64,000 nucleotides of DNA from Streptomyces sp. NBC_01267 (GTDB lineage Bacteria; Actinomycetota; Actinomycetes; Streptomycetales; Streptomycetaceae): the NCBI RefSeq assembly GCF_036241575.1, contig NZ_CP108455.1, positions 4,839,501 through 4,903,500 of the forward strand, in the 5' to 3' direction. Under the pieces are notes generated by a model. The model searched no databases and had not been told where the DNA came from. It saw only the letters and a list, made by a program, of their open reading frames with translations. The position numbers and the translations under genes are program-made. Below are positions 60,459 through 64,000 of the stretch, in pieces (the stretch's first letter is position 1; every line of letters starts with the position of its first letter).

Positions 60459-60660
60459 GCGTTCCGTCCCCTGTTTTCCGGGCGCCCCTCACCCGGGTGG
60501 ATTCCCGAGGTGCTGGTGCCCGGATGCTGATTCCCCCGGTGCCGCGCGAACCGCGCGTCTTGTGAAGGAGACGGACGAAGAGGGGCAACCGTTGCACCCC
60601 GGGGGGAAACAGTCTTCGGCCGGGCCGCGCCCGCGTACGCCGTCCCGCCCCGCGTACCGC

Positions 60661-61941
60661 TCAGTGCCCTGCTGTGGCGGGCATCCGCCGGGTGGCTCGG
60701 GCGCTGTACGACCCGTACAGCGTGACGGACACGACACCGAGCACTGCGAGCAGTCCCAGCGCCACCGTGCCCGCCCAGCCCGCCGAGTGGAAGGCGACAG
60801 CGCCGAGCGCGCCGCCCAGGCTGCTGCCCAGGTAGTACGCCGACTGGTAGAGCGCCGACGCCTGGGCGCGGCCCGTCTTCGCCGTACGGCTCACGGACGA
60901 GGAGGCGACGGCGTGCCCGGCGAAGAAGCCCGCCGTGATGAGGACGAGCCCCAGCAGTACCGCGGCGAGCGCGTCGGCCAGCGAGATCAGCAGGCCCGCC
61001 GTGGTCGCCGACACCGCGAGGTAGAGCGCGCCCCGGCGGCCCAGCCGGGCGACGAGCCGGCCGGCCGCGGCGGAGGAGACCGTACCGACCAGATAGACCA
61101 GGAAGATCGAACCGACCAGTCCCTGCGGCAGGTTGAACGGTTCGCCCACCAACCGGTAGCCGATCACCGTGTAGACCGCGCCGAAGACCGTCATGAAGAG
61201 CGCGCCGATCGCGTACAGCCTGCGCAGCAGCGGGTCGCCGAGGTGGGCGGCGACGGTACGGCCCAGTGCGCGCGGGTTCAGCGGGGCCGGGTGGAAGTTG
61301 CGGGCCGGGGGGAGCAGCAGCCGGAAGACCACCGCGCACACCACGGCCATCAGCCCGATCGCCCCGAGCGCCGCCCGCCATCCCCAGGCCTGGGCCACCC
61401 ACCCGGCGACGATGCGCCCGCTCATGCCGCCGATGGAATTGCCCGCGACGAACAGTCCGATCGCGGCGACCAGCGCCTTCGGCCGTACCTCCTCGGCGAG
61501 GAAGGCCATCGCGGACGCGGGCAGCCCGGCGAGCGCGGCACCCTGCACGGCGCGCAGCGCGATCAGCCAGCCCAGGCTCGGCGCGAAGGGGACGAGCAGC
61601 CCGATCGCCACCGCGACCGTCAGCGAGGCGGTCATCATCGTCCGCCGTCCGAACCGCTCGGACAGGGCGCTCAGCGGCAGGACGAACAGGGCGAGACCGC
61701 CCGTCGCAGCGGAGACGGTCCAGCTCGCCCGGCTCGCCGCCCCGCCGAAGTCGGAGCTGATCGCGGGCAGCAGCGCCTGCGTGGAGTAGAGCAGGGCGAA
61801 GGTCGCCATTCCGGCGGCGAAGAGCGCGAAGCTCATCCGGCGGTAGCCGGGCCCGCCCGGGGCGAGCTGGAGCTGCGGGGGAGAGGACGGCGCGGCGGAG
61901 GCACTCACGGTGGTGAGTGCCCCGGTACTGGCAGGAGGCAT
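60661..61941 (-). CDS. MFS transporter (YnfM/arabinose-efflux type)
   Basis: A 426-residue major facilitator with twelve helices after a Ser/Pro-rich N-terminal 30 residues. Motif A-like LSALSERFGRRTMM and a second RLVARLGRRGALY mark the two halves. It likely exports small molecules. It is divergent from a LysR gene with 62 bp between, where a GTCCA-N5-TGGAC inverted repeat suggests LysR control of both. Confidence 0.9.
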   Translation of the reverse strand: MPPASTGALTTVSASAAPSSPPQLQLAPGGPGYRRMSFALFAAGMATFALLYSTQALLPAISSDFGGAASRASWTVSAATGGLALFVLPLSALSERFGRRTMMTASLTVAVAIGLLVPFAPSLGWLIALRAVQGAALAGLPASAMAFLAEEVRPKALVAAIGLFVAGNSIGGMSGRIVAGWVAQAWGWRAALGAIGLMAVVCAVVFRLLLPPARNFHPAPLNPRALGRTVAAHLGDPLLRRLYAIGALFMTVFGAVYTVIGYRLVGEPFNLPQGLVGSIFLVYLVGTVSSAAAGRLVARLGRRGALYLAVSATTAGLLISLADALAAVLLGLVLITAGFFAGHAVASSSVSRTAKTGRAQASALYQSAYYLGSSLGGALGAVAFHSAGWAGTVALGLLAVLGVVSVTLYGSYSARATRRMPATAGH

Positions 61942-61971
61942 ACGGCGAACGTAGGCCGGGTCCCTTCATGC

Positions 61972-61986
61972 GTCCAATGCATGGAC
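61972..61986. promoter_or_regulatory. LysR-type binding site candidate
   Basis: GTCCAATGCATGGAC has 5-bp inverted arms around 5 bp. It lies between the divergent MFS and lysR starts. A GATAAT hexamer (61991-61996) ends 7 nt before the lysR ATG, suggesting leaderless expression. Confidence 0.6.
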
Positions 61987-62003
61987 CGGCGATAATCGTT
62001 CCC

Positions 62004-62975
62004 ATGGTGCATGAGCAGAGGTCACGGGCCCGGCTGTCACGCAGCAGTTACGAAGAAGACATCAGTGACGAGGAAGACATCCGCCGCCTGCTCGCGCCGC
62101 GCCTCGCGTACTTCGAGGCGGTCGCCCGGCACGAACACGTCACCCGGGCCGCGCAGGAACTGTCGGTGCCGCAGTCCACCCTCTCGCGCGCCATGGTGAG
62201 GCTGGAGGCGGATCTGGGCGTGGCCCTGTTCGCCCGCAGGGGCCGTACGGTCTCGCTGACACCCGCGGGCCGGACGTTCCTCCGCACCGTCGAGCGGGCG
62301 CTCACGGAGGTCGGGCGGGCCGCCGACTCGGTACGGGCGGACGCGGATCCCACGGCGGGCCGGATCGCCTTCGGGTTCCTGCACACGCTGGGGTCCGAGA
62401 CGGTTCCCGGGCTGATCCGGGCCTTCCGGGCGGACCATCCGCGGGTGCGTTTCCAGCTCGTGCAGAACTACGGCGAGGCGATGCTGAAGCGGTTGCGTGC
62501 CGGGGAACTCGACCTCTGCCTCACCTCGCCGGTCCCCGACGCGCCCGGCCTCGTCGGGCGGCGGCTGGACGAACAGCGGCTGCGTCTGGTGGTCCCCGAC
62601 GACCACCGGCTGGCCGCCCGCAGACGGATCAGGCTCGCCGAGGCCGCCGAGGAGACCTTCGTGACGCTGGAGCCGGGGTACGGACTGCGGCGCATCACCG
62701 ACGACCTGTGCGCCGAGGCCGGGTTCACCCCGCGGATCGCCTTCGAGGGCGAGGAGGCGGAGACCCTGCGCGGCCTGGTCGCGGCGGGTTTGGGGGTGTC
62801 GCTGCTGCCACCGCCGGCGGTGGCGCGGCCCGGGGTGGTGGAGCTGACGGTGACCGCACCCCGGGCCGTACGGGAGATCGGGGTGGCGTGGCTGGACGGG
62901 CATCCGGACACGGCCCCGGTGGCGGCCTTCAAGCAGTTCCTGCTGTCGCGGCGGGGGAAGCTGCTGCCGGAGTGA
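62004..62975 (+). CDS. LysR family transcriptional regulator
   Basis: A 323-residue LysR regulator. The winged helix is LAPRLAYFEAVARHEHVTRAAQELSVPQSTLSRAMVRLEADLGVALFARRGR (span about residues 29-80), preceded by an acidic N-terminal extension of 25 residues. The effector domain (GRIAFGFLHTLGSETVPGLIRAF onward) is of the CynR/OxyR-like periplasmic-binding fold. ATG 62004 is chosen because GATAAT precedes it by 7 nt; further upstream ATGs would overlap that promoter. It probably controls the divergent MFS gene. Confidence 0.92.
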   Translation: MVHEQRSRARLSRSSYEEDISDEEDIRRLLAPRLAYFEAVARHEHVTRAAQELSVPQSTLSRAMVRLEADLGVALFARRGRTVSLTPAGRTFLRTVERALTEVGRAADSVRADADPTAGRIAFGFLHTLGSETVPGLIRAFRADHPRVRFQLVQNYGEAMLKRLRAGELDLCLTSPVPDAPGLVGRRLDEQRLRLVVPDDHRLAARRRIRLAEAAEETFVTLEPGYGLRRITDDLCAEAGFTPRIAFEGEEAETLRGLVAAGLGVSLLPPPAVARPGVVELTVTAPRAVREIGVAWLDGHPDTAPVAAFKQFLLSRRGKLLPE

Positions 62976-62989
62976 GGAACCGCCCCTCC

Positions 62990-63087
62990 GGCGACCAGGG
63001 ACCGGCGACCAGGGAGCAGTGATCGAGGGGCGGCGATCGGGGAGCGGTGATCGAGGGGCGGCGATCGAGGGGCGGTGATCGAGCGGC
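62990..63087. repeat. Seven-copy exact 14-bp tandem array
   Basis: Units start at 62990, 63004, 63018, 63032, 63046, 63060 and 63074. Consensus is GGYGATCGAGGGGC, with the first two diverged to GGCGACCAGGGANC. Later units alternate GGC and GGT. It fills the gap between the convergent lysR and hydrolase genes and contains no hairpin. Confidence 0.92.
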
Positions 63088-63099
63088 GGGCCCCGGCGC

Positions 63100-63864
63100 C
63101 TACCGTCCCAGCGTCCGCCCGAACCCTGCGGCCAGCGGCATCCGCAGCCCCAGCGGCGGCGGCGCGGCGAACGCGTCGGCGACCGGTCTCGCGTACGCCC
63201 GCGAGAACAGTGCCCCCCGCACGAAGTCCGCTGCCAGCGCCACGACTTCGGCCCGGTGCTGGCGCAGGCCGTGGCCGTCCGAATGGACCTCGAAGCGGCA
63301 GGTGTCGCGGTTGGTCTTCTTCGCGCGTTCCGCCAGCCGGTAGGAGAGTTCGGGGTCCGAGCGGGCGTCCGTGGTGCCGTGCACGATCAGCACCTGACGG
63401 CCCACCAGCTGCTTCACCGGCTCCGGGTCCGCCGCCAGGTCTTCGTCGGGCAGCCAGGGGGCCAGGGCCAGTACGGACGTGACGGCGTCGTGGCCCGCCG
63501 CGTGCAGCGCGGCCCGGCCGCCCATGCCGTGCCCGGCCAGGCAGACGGGGACGTCGCCGTACCGCCGCACCACCTCGTCCACCGCCCAGGCCGCGTCCCG
63601 GGCGAGGTGCGCGTCGGTGCCGTTCCAGCCGCGGAAGCGGTAGCGGACGACATGCGCCGCGAGCCCGTCGTCCCGGGCCGCGCGGGCCAGCCGGCGGGCG
63701 GTGCGTTGCAGGGCGGCGTACGGGAGGGCGGAGGAACGGCGTCTGGAGACCGGGTCGCCGTCGGGGAGCAGCAGCACCACACCGCTGACCGCGACCGGCG
63801 CTCCGCTTGCCCCAACTGCCCGTCCCAGCCGGGCCTCCGGCAGGGCTGGTGCTTGCTGTGCCAT
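63100..63864 (-). CDS. Alpha/beta hydrolase-fold protein lacking the nucleophile
   Basis: A 254-residue alpha/beta hydrolase: VVLLLPDGDP, VRYRFRGWNGTDAH, the nucleophile elbow CLAGHGMGGRAALHAAG, LIVHGTTDARSDP with the acid and SDGHGLRQH with the histidine. The elbow reads Gly-His-Gly-Met-Gly, so the usual Gly-x-Ser-x-Gly serine is replaced by glycine, and a classical esterase or dienelactone hydrolase reaction is unlikely. A non-catalytic or unusual role is possible. It is divergent from the right-edge gene, with operator copy 4 between them. Confidence 0.82.
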   Translation of the reverse strand: MAQQAPALPEARLGRAVGASGAPVAVSGVVLLLPDGDPVSRRRSSALPYAALQRTARRLARAARDDGLAAHVVRYRFRGWNGTDAHLARDAAWAVDEVVRRYGDVPVCLAGHGMGGRAALHAAGHDAVTSVLALAPWLPDEDLAADPEPVKQLVGRQVLIVHGTTDARSDPELSYRLAERAKKTNRDTCRFEVHSDGHGLRQHRAEVVALAADFVRGALFSRAYARPVADAFAAPPPLGLRMPLAAGFGRTLGR

Positions 63865-63939
63865 GACGGAACAGTCTCAGAAGCCGAGGTGTACTCCACC
63901 CGTCGGAACGGTCACTGTTACATATCGACCAGGCGCGAT

Positions 63940-63951
63940 CTACGCGCGTAG
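63940..63951. promoter_or_regulatory. Nucleoside-regulon operator copy 4 (right-edge gene)
   Basis: CTACGCGCGTAG is a perfect 12-bp palindrome, 16 bp before the ATG at 63968. It is the best copy of the motif seen upstream of bmp, the transporter ATPase and deoA. Confidence 0.7.
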
Positions 63952-63967
63952 GGGCTAAAGTGCACAG

Positions 63968-64000
63968 ATGACGAGCCAGACCATTCCCTCACCCACCACG
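63968..64000 (+). CDS. N-terminal 11 codons, probable adenosine deaminase
   Basis: MTSQTIPSPTT runs off the window. In my recollection Streptomyces adenosine deaminases begin this way, and the S. coelicolor gene lies at this place in the order. That fits the nucleoside operator just upstream. Eleven residues cannot prove it. Confidence 0.5.
   Translation, partial: MTSQTIPSPTT

Overview
The window is about 72% GC by eye, with strongly GC-biased third codon positions. Many genes start with GTG and are packed into overlapping operons. Gene content and order look like a conserved core segment of a Streptomyces chromosome: mdh, trpS, sdhBADC, a B12-dependent mutase, a nucleoside ABC transporter, cdd, deoA and, at the right edge, probably add. 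From memory this order resembles the S. coelicolor region around SCO4827-SCO4901, but I could not run a comparison. I see no tRNA, rRNA, CRISPR array, complete insertion sequence or prophage.

Layout. 1-10.5 kb: end of mdh, a small redox and C-C lyase operon with a divergent MocR regulator, a lipoprotein with an ATP-grasp ligase, rocD, an ECF sigma operon, trpS and a 2H phosphoesterase. 10.5-15.8 kb: two divergent units carrying DprE2, DprE1, a PAP2 phosphatase, UbiA and GtrA homologues, the set that makes and flips decaprenyl-phospho-arabinose in mycobacteria, followed by a YihY protein. 15.7-25.8 kb: a DD-carboxypeptidase, a peptide-binding protein, an operon that looks TetR-autoregulated, and the sdh operon. 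25.9-33.7 kb: secreted GH20 hexosaminidase, a TNT-type secreted NADase with a small likely immunity protein, a lamin-tail protein, an ECF sigma/anti-sigma pair and an L,D-transpeptidase. 33.8-38.5 kb: mutase large subunit, LysE exporter, FAD monooxygenase and divergent TetR.

38.5-47.0 kb: a cell-wall glycopolymer locus arranged divergently. The minus-strand operon has GT2, polysialyltransferase-like and acyltransferase genes. The plus-strand operon has a DUF6716 glycosyltransferase, a CMP-nonulosonate synthetase/HAD fusion, a NeuB synthase and another glycosyltransferase-like gene. It fits synthesis of a nonulosonic (Kdn-like) teichulosonic acid. 47.0-50.1 kb looks like a variable spot, with a LamG surface protein, a 5'-truncated DUF234 gene and short tandem repeats. 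50.1-58.7 kb: an M20 amidohydrolase and a nucleoside uptake and salvage block (BMP lipoprotein, ATPase, two permeases, cdd, deoA). 58.7-64.0 kb: SigG-type sigma factor, L,D-transpeptidase, MFS/LysR pair, a serine-less alpha/beta hydrolase and the first 11 codons of a probable adenosine deaminase.

The strongest regulatory signal is a palindrome close to CTACGCGCGTAG. It occurs upstream of bmp, the transporter ATPase, deoA and the right-edge gene, which suggests a single nucleoside regulon. Two TetR-family genes have clear paired operators. Six short tandem arrays with near-constant periods (12-20 bp, or 33 bp) lie between genes, which is unusual for ordinary core DNA.
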